Shown here in pieces: positions 51,160-60,402 of a DNA stretch of 64,000 nucleotides; the stretch's first letter is position 1, and each line of letters starts with the position of its first letter. This stretch comes from Planctomycetia bacterium (GTDB lineage: Bacteria; Planctomycetota; Planctomycetia; Pirellulales; UBA1268). Position numbers and translations under genes: made by a program. Where the stretch lies: positions 1 through 64,000 of the forward strand of contig JAPLNR010000063.1 of NCBI GenBank assembly GCA_026401035.1, read 5' to 3'. The notes beneath the pieces were generated by a model that did no database searches, was not told the origin of the DNA, and worked only from the letters and a program-made list of their open reading frames with translations.

Positions 51160-51653
51160 TCGCACCCGTCCCCATCCTCACCGCCGAGATGATCGCCCAG
51201 ATCGAGGCGCTCGCGCCGCGCTATCCAAATCGCCGCGCCCTCACGCTGCCGGCCCTGCACATCGTGCACGACGCCCTGCGGCAGGTGCCGCAGCAGGCCG
51301 TCGTCGAGATCGCCGCGGTGCTCGGCCTGGCGCCGGCCGAGGTGCAGGACACGCTCACCTTCTATCAGTTCTTCCACCAGGAGAAGCCGCACGGCAAGGT
51401 GCGGGCCTTCGTCTGCCGATCGATCTCCTGTGCCCTGCGCGGCGGCGACCACCTGCTCGAGCATCTCTGCCACAAGGCCGGCGTGAAGCCGTATGGCACG
51501 ACGGCCGACGGCGAACTGACGATCGAACCCGCCGAGTGCCTCGGGGCCTGCGACTTCGCCCCCTGCATCCTCGCCAACGACGACCTGCTCAAGAACCTCA
51601 CGCCGGAATCGGCCGAAGCCGCCCTGAAACAAGTGCAAGCAAAGGCCACCTGA
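51156..51653 (+). CDS. nuoE: NADH-quinone oxidoreductase subunit E
   Basis: 165 residues, a thioredoxin-like 2Fe-2S subunit of the NADH module. The cluster ligands are CRSISCALRGGDHLL (C-x4-C) and EPAECLGACDFAPC (C-x3-C). Ser-x-Cys-Ala replaces the more usual first-pair context, but spacing is normal. It ends 1 base before nuoF. Confidence 0.95.
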   Translation: MIAPVPILTAEMIAQIEALAPRYPNRRALTLPALHIVHDALRQVPQQAVVEIAAVLGLAPAEVQDTLTFYQFFHQEKPHGKVRAFVCRSISCALRGGDHLLEHLCHKAGVKPYGTTADGELTIEPAECLGACDFAPCILANDDLLKNLTPESAEAALKQVQAKAT

Positions 51654-51654
51654 C

Positions 51655-53010
51655 ATGCCCCCCTTCAAGCCCGTTCTGCTCGAGGCCGTCGGCGTGCCCG
51701 ACGGCAACACGCTCGCGAGTTACAAGAGCCGCGGCGGCTATGCGCCGCTCGAAAAGCTCCTCGCGGAGAAACAGCCGGGCGACGTCGTGGAGATGGTGAA
51801 GTCGTCGGGTCTGCGCGGCCGCGGCGGCGCCGGCTTCTCGACGGGCCTCAAGTGGACGTTCCTGCCGAAGGATCATCCCGGCCCGATCTACCTCTGCATC
51901 AATGCCGACGAGAGCGAACCGGGCACGTTCAACAACCGGATCCTCATGGAGGACGATCCCCACCAGGTGATCGAGGGGATCATCATCTCGGCCTACGCCA
52001 CCAAGGCCTCCACGGCCTACATCTACCTGCGGTACGAATACCCGCGCAGCTGGAACCGGCTGCAGGCGGCAATCGACGAGGCCTATGCGGCCGGCTATCT
52101 CGGTAAGAACATCAAGGGGAGCGGCTTCGCGCTCGACATCTATCTCCACCGCGGTGCCGCGGCCTACATCTGCGGCGAGGAGACGGGCCTGATCGAGAGC
52201 CTCGAGGGCAAGCGGGCCTGGCCGCGGATCAAGCCGCCGTTCCCGGCCATCGAGGGGCTCTTCCGCAAGCCGACCGTCGTCAACAACATCGAAACGATGG
52301 CCTGCGTGGCGCAGATCGCCAGACGCGGCGTCGATTGGTTCAAGTCGATCGGCGTGCCGGCCGATCCGAACAATCCGCGGGATCCGGGCAGCTACGGCCC
52401 CAAGCTCTACTGCCTGTCGGGCCACGTCGAGAAGCCGGGCTGCTACGAGGCGCCGCTCGGCATCACGGTTCGTGAACTGATCGACCAGTTTGGTGGCGGC
52501 GTCTGGAAGGGCCGCAAGGCCAAGGCCGTGATCCCCGGCGGCATCTCGATGGGCCTCATGACGGAGAGCGAACTCGACACACCGCTCGATTTTGCCGGCC
52601 CCGGCAAGGTGGGCTGCCTCGGCCTCGGGACGGCCGCCGTCGTGGTGATCGACGAGACGGTGAGCATCGTCGACTTCCTCCACAACTCCTGCCGGTTCTT
52701 CGCCCACGAGTCGTGCGGCCAGTGCACCCCCTGCCGCGAGGGCACGAGCTGGTCGCTGCGGATGCTCGAGCGGATCAAGGCCGGCAAGGGCCGGCTCAAG
52801 GATCTCGATCTCCTGCTGGAACTCGGCAACACGATGGGCATGATGCCGGGCTCGACGATCTGCGGCCTCGCCGATGGGGCCGCCTGGCCGATCAAGAACG
52901 CGATCAAGAAATTCCGCGGCGAGTTCGAGGATTCCATCAAGCGGACGAACCCGTCGGGCTGGATGGTCACCGAGCCCGTGCCCGCCCTCCAAATTGTGGA
53001 GGCGCATTGA
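51655..53010 (+). CDS. nuoF: NADH-quinone oxidoreductase subunit F
   Basis: 451 residues; binds NADH, FMN and the N3 4Fe-4S cluster. NAD/FMN motifs are GLRGRGGAGFSTGLKW and NADESEPGTFNNRILMEDDP; CGEETGLIESLEGKR is also typical. The cluster motif is ESCGQCTPCREGTSW with a distant Cys in STICGLADGAAWPI. A 230-bp structured intergenic element follows before nuoG. Confidence 0.96.
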   Translation: MPPFKPVLLEAVGVPDGNTLASYKSRGGYAPLEKLLAEKQPGDVVEMVKSSGLRGRGGAGFSTGLKWTFLPKDHPGPIYLCINADESEPGTFNNRILMEDDPHQVIEGIIISAYATKASTAYIYLRYEYPRSWNRLQAAIDEAYAAGYLGKNIKGSGFALDIYLHRGAAAYICGEETGLIESLEGKRAWPRIKPPFPAIEGLFRKPTVVNNIETMACVAQIARRGVDWFKSIGVPADPNNPRDPGSYGPKLYCLSGHVEKPGCYEAPLGITVRELIDQFGGGVWKGRKAKAVIPGGISMGLMTESELDTPLDFAGPGKVGCLGLGTAAVVVIDETVSIVDFLHNSCRFFAHESCGQCTPCREGTSWSLRMLERIKAGKGRLKDLDLLLELGNTMGMMPGSTICGLADGAAWPIKNAIKKFRGEFEDSIKRTNPSGWMVTEPVPALQIVEAH

Positions 53011-53068
53011 TGCTTGTTTCTTGCGGGTCGAGTGGTTCGAGCGAAAGAGCGTCAGTGGCGAGGCGCCG

Positions 53069-53183
53069 CCCGGAGGGGGTGAATGGCTCCGTCGCTGTGG
53101 ATATTTCGCGAGGCCTTCGGGTGGCGTCTGGAATCATCCAGGGCGAAATCTCCAAGGCTCCTCCGCCATTCACCCCCTCCGGG
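53069..53183. repeat. Structured inverted-repeat element between nuoF and nuoG
   Basis: Perfect 19-bp arms, CCCGGAGGGGGTGAATGGC (53069-53087) and its complement (53165-53183), enclose about 77 bases with an inner perfect hairpin CTGGA-ATCA-TCCAG and a partial one, ATTTCGC/GCGAAAT. Its size and arm-plus-hairpins plan resemble elements A-D, but the core sequence differs. It is the only large gap inside the nuo operon. Confidence 0.75.
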
Positions 53184-53240
53184 CTCCTGGCGGCACTGCG
53201 GCATCAATTCCCCCTCGGTATTCAAACCCACTAGCCACAT

Positions 53241-54890
53241 ATGCCAGTAGTCATCGTTGACGGACAAGAAATCGAGATCGGGGCCGACGAGCGGCTCAAC
53301 TGCATCGAGGCCGCACGGCGGGCCGGCAAGGAGATTCCGCACTATTGCTGGCACCCCGGCCTGTCGGTCGTGGCCAGTTGTCGCATGTGCCTGATCGAAA
53401 CGGGCCAGCGGGATGCCGCCACCGGCAAGGTTTCGATGGTGCCGAAGCTCGTGCCGGGCTGCCAGACTCCGGTCAAAGACGGCACCGTGATCGTCACCGA
53501 GAGCGATCTCGTGAAAGAGAGCCGAGCCCGGGTCGAGGAGGCGTTGCTCATCGACCATCCGATCGACTGCCCGATCTGCGACAAAGCCGGCGAGTGTCTC
53601 CTGCAGGACTACCACTTCGAACACGGTCAGGCGGAGCGCCGCGCCGACCTGCACGCCTTCACGAGCCGCCGCCGCGACGTTGGCCCGACCGTCACGCTCT
53701 TCGTCGACCGCTGCATCATGTGCACCCGCTGCGTGCGGTTCACCCGCGAGGTCTCCGGTGAAGCCGAACTGATGGTCACCAGCCGCGGAGCCAAGGAGGA
53801 GATCGACGTCTTCCCCGGCTTCCCGCTCGACAACAAACTCGCCGGCAACGTCGTCGACCTCTGCCCGGTCGGCGCCCTCGGCGACAAGGACTTCCTCTAC
53901 CAGCAACGGGTCTGGTTCCTGAAACGTGAGGCGAACGTGTGCGGCGGCTGCGCCGCGGGCTGCTCGATCCACACCGAGCACAACCAAGACACCGTCTACC
54001 GGATCAAGCCCCGCGAGAACATGCACGTCAACAAGTGGTGGATCTGCGACGAGGGCCGCTACGGCTGGCACCACCTGCACGATCCTGCACGGCTGCTCGA
54101 GGCGGGCCGTCGCGAGTTGACGACGAGCCGCCATGCGACGCCGGAATTCAAGGCGGTCGAGTGGAGCGATGTGGTCACGCGGCTCCGCGACGATCTCAAG
54201 GCCGCCGGCCGGCTGGCCGTGGCCGTGTCGCCGATGCTCACGGTCGAAGAGGCCTGGATGCTCTGTGCGGTCGCGCGGTCGATCGATCCGCAGGCCTATC
54301 TGGCCGTCGGCCACGTGCCGTCCACCGCGGCCGATGAGACGTTCCCCGGCGGTTTTACGATCCGTGGCGAGAAGTGCCCGAACCGGCTCGGCGTCGCCGG
54401 AGTGATCGCGCTCTTTGACGCCGCAGTGCACACCTGGACCGACCTTGTCGCGCACGTCCGCGAGGGCCATGCCGATGCCGCCTGGATCACGGCAGGCTAT
54501 CCGACCGACCCGACATCGACGCCCTGGATCGATGCCGAAACGGCCGCCGCGTTTGCCGAACTGAAGTGCCTCGTCGTGCAGGACCTCTTTGATTCGCCGC
54601 TGGCGAAACATGCCACCTGGCGGCTGCCCGCGGCAGGTTTTGCGGAGCGGGCCGGCACATGGGTGAACGTCGCCCACCGGGCGCAGAGTTTTGACAAGGC
54701 GATCCGCGCACCGGCCGGCGTCTGGCCGGAAGGCCGGCTCTTTTGGAACATGCTCGGCCGCCGCGGCCTCTACGATGCCGTCGCAGTGCGGCACCAGATC
54801 GCCGAATCATCGGCCACCTTCGCGGCGCTCGCGGGCGAGATGCCGGCGACGGGCGTCGATTTGAGACTCCAGCAACTGGCTTCAACATGA
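53241..54890 (+). CDS. nuoG: NADH-quinone oxidoreductase subunit G, short form
   Basis: 549 residues, much shorter than the 700-900 of many NuoG proteins. The N-terminal 2Fe-2S domain (IPHYCWHPGLSVVASCRMCL, GCQTPV), the His/Cys cluster (HPIDCPICDKAGECLLQDYH), the 4Fe-4S ligands (DRCIMCTRCVRFTRE, NVVDLCPVGAL) and a molybdopterin-type cluster (VCGGCAAGCSIHTEH) are all present. The C-terminal molybdopterin-like domain is cut to about 250 residues. It is separated from nuoF by a structured repeat. It overlaps nuoH by 4 bases. Confidence 0.93.
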   Translation: MPVVIVDGQEIEIGADERLNCIEAARRAGKEIPHYCWHPGLSVVASCRMCLIETGQRDAATGKVSMVPKLVPGCQTPVKDGTVIVTESDLVKESRARVEEALLIDHPIDCPICDKAGECLLQDYHFEHGQAERRADLHAFTSRRRDVGPTVTLFVDRCIMCTRCVRFTREVSGEAELMVTSRGAKEEIDVFPGFPLDNKLAGNVVDLCPVGALGDKDFLYQQRVWFLKREANVCGGCAAGCSIHTEHNQDTVYRIKPRENMHVNKWWICDEGRYGWHHLHDPARLLEAGRRELTTSRHATPEFKAVEWSDVVTRLRDDLKAAGRLAVAVSPMLTVEEAWMLCAVARSIDPQAYLAVGHVPSTAADETFPGGFTIRGEKCPNRLGVAGVIALFDAAVHTWTDLVAHVREGHADAAWITAGYPTDPTSTPWIDAETAAAFAELKCLVVQDLFDSPLAKHATWRLPAAGFAERAGTWVNVAHRAQSFDKAIRAPAGVWPEGRLFWNMLGRRGLYDAVAVRHQIAESSATFAALAGEMPATGVDLRLQQLAST

Positions 54891-56161
54891 CCGCACTCCT
54901 GCCCTCCCCCACCACCATTGCCGCGCTTGTAAAGATCGGCCTGCTCGTCGGCGGCCTGATGACGGCAGCCGCCTACCTCGTGCTCCTCGAGCGTTGGATT
55001 GCGGCCTGGGTGCAGGACCGCAGGGGTCCCAACCGCGTGGGCATCCCGCTGACGAAGATCCGTCTCTTCGGGCTCGGCCAGCCGCTCGCCGACGGCCTGA
55101 AGATCATCCTCAAGGAAGACTTCACGCCGAAGCACGTCGACCGCGTGCTCTACAACGCGGCACCGCTGGTGATCCTCGCGGCGTCGCTGGCAATCTTCGC
55201 GGCGATCCCCTTTGGCAGTGTGCTGCCCCCCTTGAACATCCCGGGTCTCCCCGATCCCGTGCCCTTCCTCGTGGCGCCGGGCCTCGACGTGGGCGTGCTC
55301 TGGGTGTTTGCGCTCTCAAGCATCGCCGTCTACGGCGTGCTCCTCGGCGGCTGGGCGAGCAACAATAAGTATGGCTTCCTCGGTGGCCTCCGCTCCAGCG
55401 CCCAACTCGTGGCCTATGAGATCCCGCTCGGGCTCGGCCTGCTCGGCGTGGTCCTCGCGGCCGGGTCGCTCAAGCTCGACGTGATCATGAACGCCCAGGC
55501 GCAGACCGGCATCTGGTATGCGTTCGCGCAGCCGCTTGGATTCCTCGTGTTCATGGTGGCCAGTTTCGCCGAGGCGGCCCGGTTGCCCTTCGACCTCCCA
55601 GAGGCCGAGCAGGAACTTGTCGGCGGCTATCACACCGAGTATTCCGGGATCAAGCTGCTGCTGTTCCTCGTGGCCGAGTTCCTCCACATGATCACGGCGG
55701 CGTTTCTGATCGTGATCATGTTTCTCGGCGGCTGGCACCTCTGGGGAGTGACGGGCTCCGGCGAAGAGGTTTCCTGGGTCGGGGCGCTGATCCGCTTCGG
55801 CGTGCTCTCCGCGAAGATTCTCGGAGTCATCGTCTTTTTCATGCTCGTCCGCTGGAGCTGGCCGCGGTTCCGCTTCGACCAGCTCATGAATCTCGCCTGG
55901 AAGGTGATGCTGCCCCTGGGTCTCGCGAACCTCGTGACGGTGGCGGCCGTGGAGGAATTCCGGCCGCAGCTCGTGGCCGCGCTCGGCGCCGGCTGGGCGA
56001 CGTGGGCCGCGATCGCCGCGCCGTGGGGCGTGTTTCTCGTCGGCTGGATCACCGCCGGCATGCTGTCCCCCTCCGGCACCGACAACACGCCGATCCGCAC
56101 CCATGGCCCGCTCGACATCGAGCACGACCTCGTCGACCACGAACTGGCAGGCACCCGATGA
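54887..56161 (+). CDS. nuoH: NADH-quinone oxidoreductase subunit H
   Basis: 424 residues, eight or so membrane helices, joins the peripheral arm to the proton-pumping arm and lines the quinone channel. QDRRGPNRVGIPLTKIRLFG, YEIPLGLGLLGVVLAAGSL and AEAARLPFDLPEAEQELVGG are diagnostic. The C-terminus carries a polar tail of about 40 residues. ATGA overlaps on both sides. Confidence 0.96.
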   Translation: MTALLPSPTTIAALVKIGLLVGGLMTAAAYLVLLERWIAAWVQDRRGPNRVGIPLTKIRLFGLGQPLADGLKIILKEDFTPKHVDRVLYNAAPLVILAASLAIFAAIPFGSVLPPLNIPGLPDPVPFLVAPGLDVGVLWVFALSSIAVYGVLLGGWASNNKYGFLGGLRSSAQLVAYEIPLGLGLLGVVLAAGSLKLDVIMNAQAQTGIWYAFAQPLGFLVFMVASFAEAARLPFDLPEAEQELVGGYHTEYSGIKLLLFLVAEFLHMITAAFLIVIMFLGGWHLWGVTGSGEEVSWVGALIRFGVLSAKILGVIVFFMLVRWSWPRFRFDQLMNLAWKVMLPLGLANLVTVAAVEEFRPQLVAALGAGWATWAAIAAPWGVFLVGWITAGMLSPSGTDNTPIRTHGPLDIEHDLVDHELAGTR

Positions 56162-56691
56162 AACCATCCGATCCCGGCATCAACTGGCTCGAAGAGAAGC
56201 CGCTCGGCCTGGCCGAGCGGCTCTACCTGCCGCTCTTCCTCCAGGGGCTCACGACCACCGCCCGACACATGGTGAGCCCGAAACTGACCGTGAACTATCC
56301 CGAAACCCGGCCGACAGTCGGCAATCCGCTCATCTACCGCGGCGTGCATCGGCTCAACCGGGATGAAGAGGGCCGCGTGAAGTGCGTGGCCTGCTTTCTC
56401 TGCGCCACGGCCTGCCCGGCCCACTGCATCGATATCGTGGCCACCGAAAGCCCCTGGCCCGACCGCGAGAAATACCCGGAGAGCTTCCAGATCGACGAGC
56501 TGCGGTGCATCTTCTGCGGGATGTGCGAGGAGGCCTGCCCCGTCGACGCGATCGAGTTGACGAGCCTGCTCGACCTCACGGGCAAGAGCCGCGAGGAGAT
56601 GATCTTCGACAAGGAAAAACTGCTGAGCGTGTACGACATGACGAAGGACTCCGAGCCGATGAAGTCGGCCGAGCTGGGAGGCACACTGTGA
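56158..56691 (+). CDS. nuoI: NADH-quinone oxidoreductase subunit I
   Basis: 177 residues with two 4Fe-4S clusters (N6a and N6b): CVACFLCATACPAHCIDI and CIFCGMCEEACPVDAIEL. An N-terminal amphipathic helix (LPLFLQGLTTTARHMVSPK) contacts the membrane. It overlaps nuoH (ATGA) and nuoJ (GTGA). Confidence 0.96.
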   Translation: MKPSDPGINWLEEKPLGLAERLYLPLFLQGLTTTARHMVSPKLTVNYPETRPTVGNPLIYRGVHRLNRDEEGRVKCVACFLCATACPAHCIDIVATESPWPDREKYPESFQIDELRCIFCGMCEEACPVDAIELTSLLDLTGKSREEMIFDKEKLLSVYDMTKDSEPMKSAELGGTL

Positions 56692-57521
56692 ACCCGGCCC
56701 TGCCCGAGCTCTCTCCCGGAATGCTGCTGGCCGGCGCCGTGACCGCGGCGGCCGCCAGCCTCTGGCTGCTCCTGCCGCGCGGCAGCGAGAGCCGGGCCGC
56801 CAGCCGGCTCGGCCTGCTGCTCGGCGCTCTGGCGCTGGCCGGCTTCATTGCCACGGGCCGGCGGCTCGGCGGGATCGGTGAGGAGGCGGTGTTCCTGATC
56901 GTCTCGCTCGTGGCGGTCGTGTCGGGCGCGGCGACGATCGTCACGCGGTCGCCGGTCTATTCCGCGATCTGGTTCGCACTGGCCCTCTTCGGCGTGGCGG
57001 GCGTCCTGCTCGTGCTCGGGGCGCAGTTCCTGGGTGTGGCCACGGTCGTGGTCTATGCCGGGGCGATCCTCGTGATGTTTCTCTTCGTCTTGATGCTCGC
57101 CCAGCCGGCGGGGCTGGCGTCCTACGACCGGGTGTCGAGCGAGCCCCTGCTCTCGGCCGTGGCGGGCGCCGTGCTCCTCGGCCTGCTCACGCTCTCGATC
57201 GGCCGGCTCTCGGCGGAACCGGCGGCCTGCTGTGCCGTTCCCGCCCGTTCCGCAATGCTCGCGTCGGACGCCGCGACAGCGGCCGACTCCGGTGCCACGC
57301 CTGCCGCACCGGCTGCTGCCGGTGCCGTGGTCGCCGACATACTCGCTGCCGATCATGTGGCGCGGCTCGGCGGCGAACTCTTCGGCCGTCATCTGCTGGC
57401 CGTGGAGGTGGCGGGCGTGCTCCTGCTCGTGTCGCTCATCGGCGCGATCGCCGTCGTGACTCGCGGGGAGGCGGCTCTCGAGGCGGATCGTCGCGAGTCG
57501 CTCGGGAGGGCCGTCCGATGA
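56688..57521 (+). CDS. nuoJ: NADH-quinone oxidoreductase subunit J
   Basis: 277 residues from a GTG overlapping the nuoI stop. It is a five-helix membrane subunit: AVFLIVSLVAVVSGAATIVT, SAIWFALALFGVAGVLLVLG and VVVYAGAILVMFLFVLMLAQ, then a final helix VAGVLLLVSLIGAIAVVTRG. About 60 extra Ala-rich residues (roughly 175-235) sit between the last two helices and are unusual for the family. It overlaps nuoK by 4 bases. Confidence 0.93.
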   Translation: MNPALPELSPGMLLAGAVTAAAASLWLLLPRGSESRAASRLGLLLGALALAGFIATGRRLGGIGEEAVFLIVSLVAVVSGAATIVTRSPVYSAIWFALALFGVAGVLLVLGAQFLGVATVVVYAGAILVMFLFVLMLAQPAGLASYDRVSSEPLLSAVAGAVLLGLLTLSIGRLSAEPAACCAVPARSAMLASDAATAADSGATPAAPAAAGAVVADILAADHVARLGGELFGRHLLAVEVAGVLLLVSLIGAIAVVTRGEAALEADRRESLGRAVR

Positions 57522-58027
57522 GTCCTTCGTGCATGCTGTCCATCCCGCTCATGTCGGTCATGCCGGTCATGCCTGTCATGGCCGCCACGTCGATGGCCCT
57601 CCTCCAGAATGCGCTCATCGTCGGCGCGATCCTCTTCGCGCTTGGCCTGATCGGCATCCTCACCCGTCGAAACCTGATCGTGATGTTTCTGTCGGCCGAA
57701 CTGATGCTGCAGGGCATCTCCGTGAGCCTCGTCGCCTGGAGCCGGCACCACGGCGACTGGGGCGGGCAGGTGCTCGTGATCTTCGTGCTCACGGTGGCTG
57801 CCTGCGAGGCGGCCGTGGCGCTTGTGTTCGTGCTGCAGGCTTTCGCCCGCACGGGCCGGCTCGATGCTGCCGCCTGGCAGTCGCTCCGGGAGTCGAACAT
57901 CGCCCGCTCCGTCGACCATGAACTACCGGCTTCAGACGCCGTTGCCCAGGTCTGGCCGCAGCTGTCCCCCGCGGGCATCCTGCCGGAAGCCGACGCCGAC
58001 GAGACGCTCGAACGCGAGCACGTCTAA
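57518..58027 (+). CDS. nuoK: NADH-quinone oxidoreductase subunit K, extended
   Basis: 169 residues against about 100 in most species. The three-helix core (MALLQNALIVGAILFALGLI, MFLSAELMLQGISVSLVAWS, VIFVLTVAACEAAVALVFVL) with its two conserved Glu residues is normal. A C-terminal hydrophilic tail of about 50 residues (after RTGRLD) is extra. The Met-rich first 26 residues (SVMPVMPVMAATSM) may be untranslated: the ATG at 57596 would be the canonical start, while the one at 57518 overlaps nuoJ. Confidence 0.92.
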   Translation: MSPSCMLSIPLMSVMPVMPVMAATSMALLQNALIVGAILFALGLIGILTRRNLIVMFLSAELMLQGISVSLVAWSRHHGDWGGQVLVIFVLTVAACEAAVALVFVLQAFARTGRLDAAAWQSLRESNIARSVDHELPASDAVAQVWPQLSPAGILPEADADETLEREHV

Positions 58028-58068
58028 CCCCCCTCCAACGCCCTCCCCAGAGCCATCCCCGCCAAGCC

Positions 58069-60360
58069 ATGCAGTCACTCTCCCCCTCGACCCTCCTCGT
58101 GCTCGTGCCGCTGCTGCCGCTGGTCGGGGCGATCCTCACGCTGCTGCTGGGCAGGCTGCTCGGCTCCCGGGCCCACCTGCCGGCCATCGTCGGCATCGCG
58201 GCCGCGGCCGGCGCCGCGCTCACCCTGCTGGTCTCGACAGCCGGCCTGGTCGGCAGCCCGCACGGAGGACATGCCGAGCCGGTCCGCCCCGTCGAGATGA
58301 TCTCCACGCTCTGGCAATGGGCGACCGTCGCTGATGCCTACACGCCCGCCGCAGGTAGCCCGGCGGCGATTCCCGGCACGGTGATCGGCGGCCCGACGGC
58401 CGGCGGCACGGAGGCCCGCGCGTTTTCGATTCCGGTCACGCTGCGTCTCGATCCGCTCACCGCGACGATGCTCACGATCATCACGTTCGTCGGCCTGCTC
58501 GTGGCGATCTACTCCGTCGGCTACATGCACGACGATCCCGGCTATCCACGGTTCTTCGCGCTGGTCTCGATGTTCGTCTTCTCGATGGCGCTGCTCGTCG
58601 CCGCGAGCAACTTCCTGATCGTCTACGTCTTCTGGGAGGCGGTGGGCGCCTGCAGCTACCTGCTGATCGGCTTCTGGTTCCGCAAGCCGGAGGCGGCCCG
58701 GGCGGCGAAGAAGGCCTTCCTCGTCAACCGCATCGGCGACTTCGGCCTCGCGATCGCCACCTTCCTCCTCTGGATGACCTACGGCACGCTCGACTTCCAC
58801 GACACGCTCTCCGCCGACGGCACCATCCTGCCGGGCATCCTCGGCCAGACGCGGCTGGCTGACGCGGCGGGAATCGTTGGCGGCACGGTCGGCACGGCGA
58901 TCTGCCTGCTCCTGCTGCTGGCCGCCTGCGGCAAGAGCGCCCAATTGCCGCTGCACGTCTGGCTCCCGGACGCCATGGAAGGCCCCACGCCGGCCAGCGC
59001 CCTGATCCACGCCGCCACGATGGTGACCGCGGGCATCTACCTGATCGCGCGGAGTGCGCCGCTGTTTGTGGCCTGTCCCGAGGCGCTCACGGCCGTGTCG
59101 ATCGTCGGCGCGACGACGGCGCTCGTCGCCGCCCTGATCGCCACCGTGCAGAACGATCTCAAGCGGGTGCTCGCCTATTCCACGATCAGCCAACTGGGCT
59201 ACATGTTTGCGAGTCTAGGCACCGGCACGATGCTCGGCTTCACGGCCGCGATCTTCCACCTCGTGACCCATGCCTTCTTCAAGGCGCTCCTGTTCCTCGG
59301 CGCTGGCTCGGTGATGCACTCAATGGGGGGCGTGATCGACATGCGGCGGTTCGGCGGCCTCAGGCGCATCATGCCGATCACCGCGGCCACGTTCCTCGTC
59401 GGATCGCTCGCGCTCGCCGGCGTGGCCCCCTTCGCCGGCTTCTTCAGCAAGGACGAGATCCTCGCCACGCTCCACTCCAAGGGCTGGCCCAGCGCCCACG
59501 CCGAGCACCACGACGCGGCACCGGCCGCCGCCGGCCACGCGTCGCTGGAGGGGCACGGCCAAACGGTCGCGAGCCTGGCCTCGAGCATGGCTGCGAACTC
59601 CCAGACAGGCCGGCCCACCGCCAGGCCCGCGGCCCTGCAGTCCGCGGGGGTCACGGCCGACGGTGGCGGAACATTGGACCGCCCCGGTACCTGGCAGATC
59701 CTCTTCTGGATGGCCCTCGTGACCGCCGGCCTCACGGCCTTCTACACGTTCCGCGCGGTCTTCATGACCTTCACCGGTCCGACGCGGGTGCCGGATGAGG
59801 CCGGACACCATGCGCACGAGTCACCGCCCATGATGACGCTGCCGCTGGTGATCCTCGCGGTGCCTTCGGCCCTCATCGGCTGGTGGCTCTTCAGCACGAA
59901 TTGGCTCGCGCACTTCCTCTCGGCGACGCCCTCGTTCACGGCCCCGTCCGTCGCGAAAACCGCCGTGCCGCACGTCTTCCACATGGATCTCGCGATCCAG
60001 GGTTCGCTGGCGGCCGCCATCGGCATCGTCATCGCCGCGATCGGCCACCTCGGCCGCCGCAGCGATGCCCCGCAGATGGAGCGGTTCCTCGGACCGCTCC
60101 AGACCATCTTTGCCAACAAGTTTTACTTCGACCAGATCTACGCCGCGCTCGTCGTGCGGCCGCTCGAGGCCCTCGCAATGCTCGCCGCCCTGATCGACCG
60201 GTATCTGATCGACGGGACAGTCAACCTCGTGGCCCGGATTCCGGTGTTTTTCGGTGGCTGGGCCCGGCAGCTCCAGTCGGGGCTTCTGCAGCGTTACGCG
60301 CTGGCCGGCGTGCTGGGGACGCTCCTGATCGTCCTCGCCCTCGCCAGCCGGCTCCGCTGA
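58069..60360 (+). CDS. nuoL: NADH-quinone oxidoreductase subunit L
   Basis: 763 residues, an antiporter-like proton-pumping subunit. FFALVSMFVFSMALLVAASN, WEAVGACSYLLIGFWF, LPLHVWLPDAMEGPTPASAL and IHAATMVTAGIYLIAR are standard. Between the helices near residues 469-540 lies an Ala/His-rich hydrophilic insert (AHAEHHDAAPAAAGHASLEG and on). The long lateral helix region at the C-terminus is present. Confidence 0.95.
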   Translation: MQSLSPSTLLVLVPLLPLVGAILTLLLGRLLGSRAHLPAIVGIAAAAGAALTLLVSTAGLVGSPHGGHAEPVRPVEMISTLWQWATVADAYTPAAGSPAAIPGTVIGGPTAGGTEARAFSIPVTLRLDPLTATMLTIITFVGLLVAIYSVGYMHDDPGYPRFFALVSMFVFSMALLVAASNFLIVYVFWEAVGACSYLLIGFWFRKPEAARAAKKAFLVNRIGDFGLAIATFLLWMTYGTLDFHDTLSADGTILPGILGQTRLADAAGIVGGTVGTAICLLLLLAACGKSAQLPLHVWLPDAMEGPTPASALIHAATMVTAGIYLIARSAPLFVACPEALTAVSIVGATTALVAALIATVQNDLKRVLAYSTISQLGYMFASLGTGTMLGFTAAIFHLVTHAFFKALLFLGAGSVMHSMGGVIDMRRFGGLRRIMPITAATFLVGSLALAGVAPFAGFFSKDEILATLHSKGWPSAHAEHHDAAPAAAGHASLEGHGQTVASLASSMAANSQTGRPTARPAALQSAGVTADGGGTLDRPGTWQILFWMALVTAGLTAFYTFRAVFMTFTGPTRVPDEAGHHAHESPPMMTLPLVILAVPSALIGWWLFSTNWLAHFLSATPSFTAPSVAKTAVPHVFHMDLAIQGSLAAAIGIVIAAIGHLGRRSDAPQMERFLGPLQTIFANKFYFDQIYAALVVRPLEALAMLAALIDRYLIDGTVNLVARIPVFFGGWARQLQSGLLQRYALAGVLGTLLIVLALASRLR

Positions 60361-60402
60361 CGCCAACCAACCCGCACAGCACAGAAAGCAATCGCACACT
60401 CC

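Noticed and set aside
53052-54794. 580-codon minus-strand frame opposite nuoG
   Set aside because: No recognisable protein features; nuoG on the plus strand has all cluster ligands.
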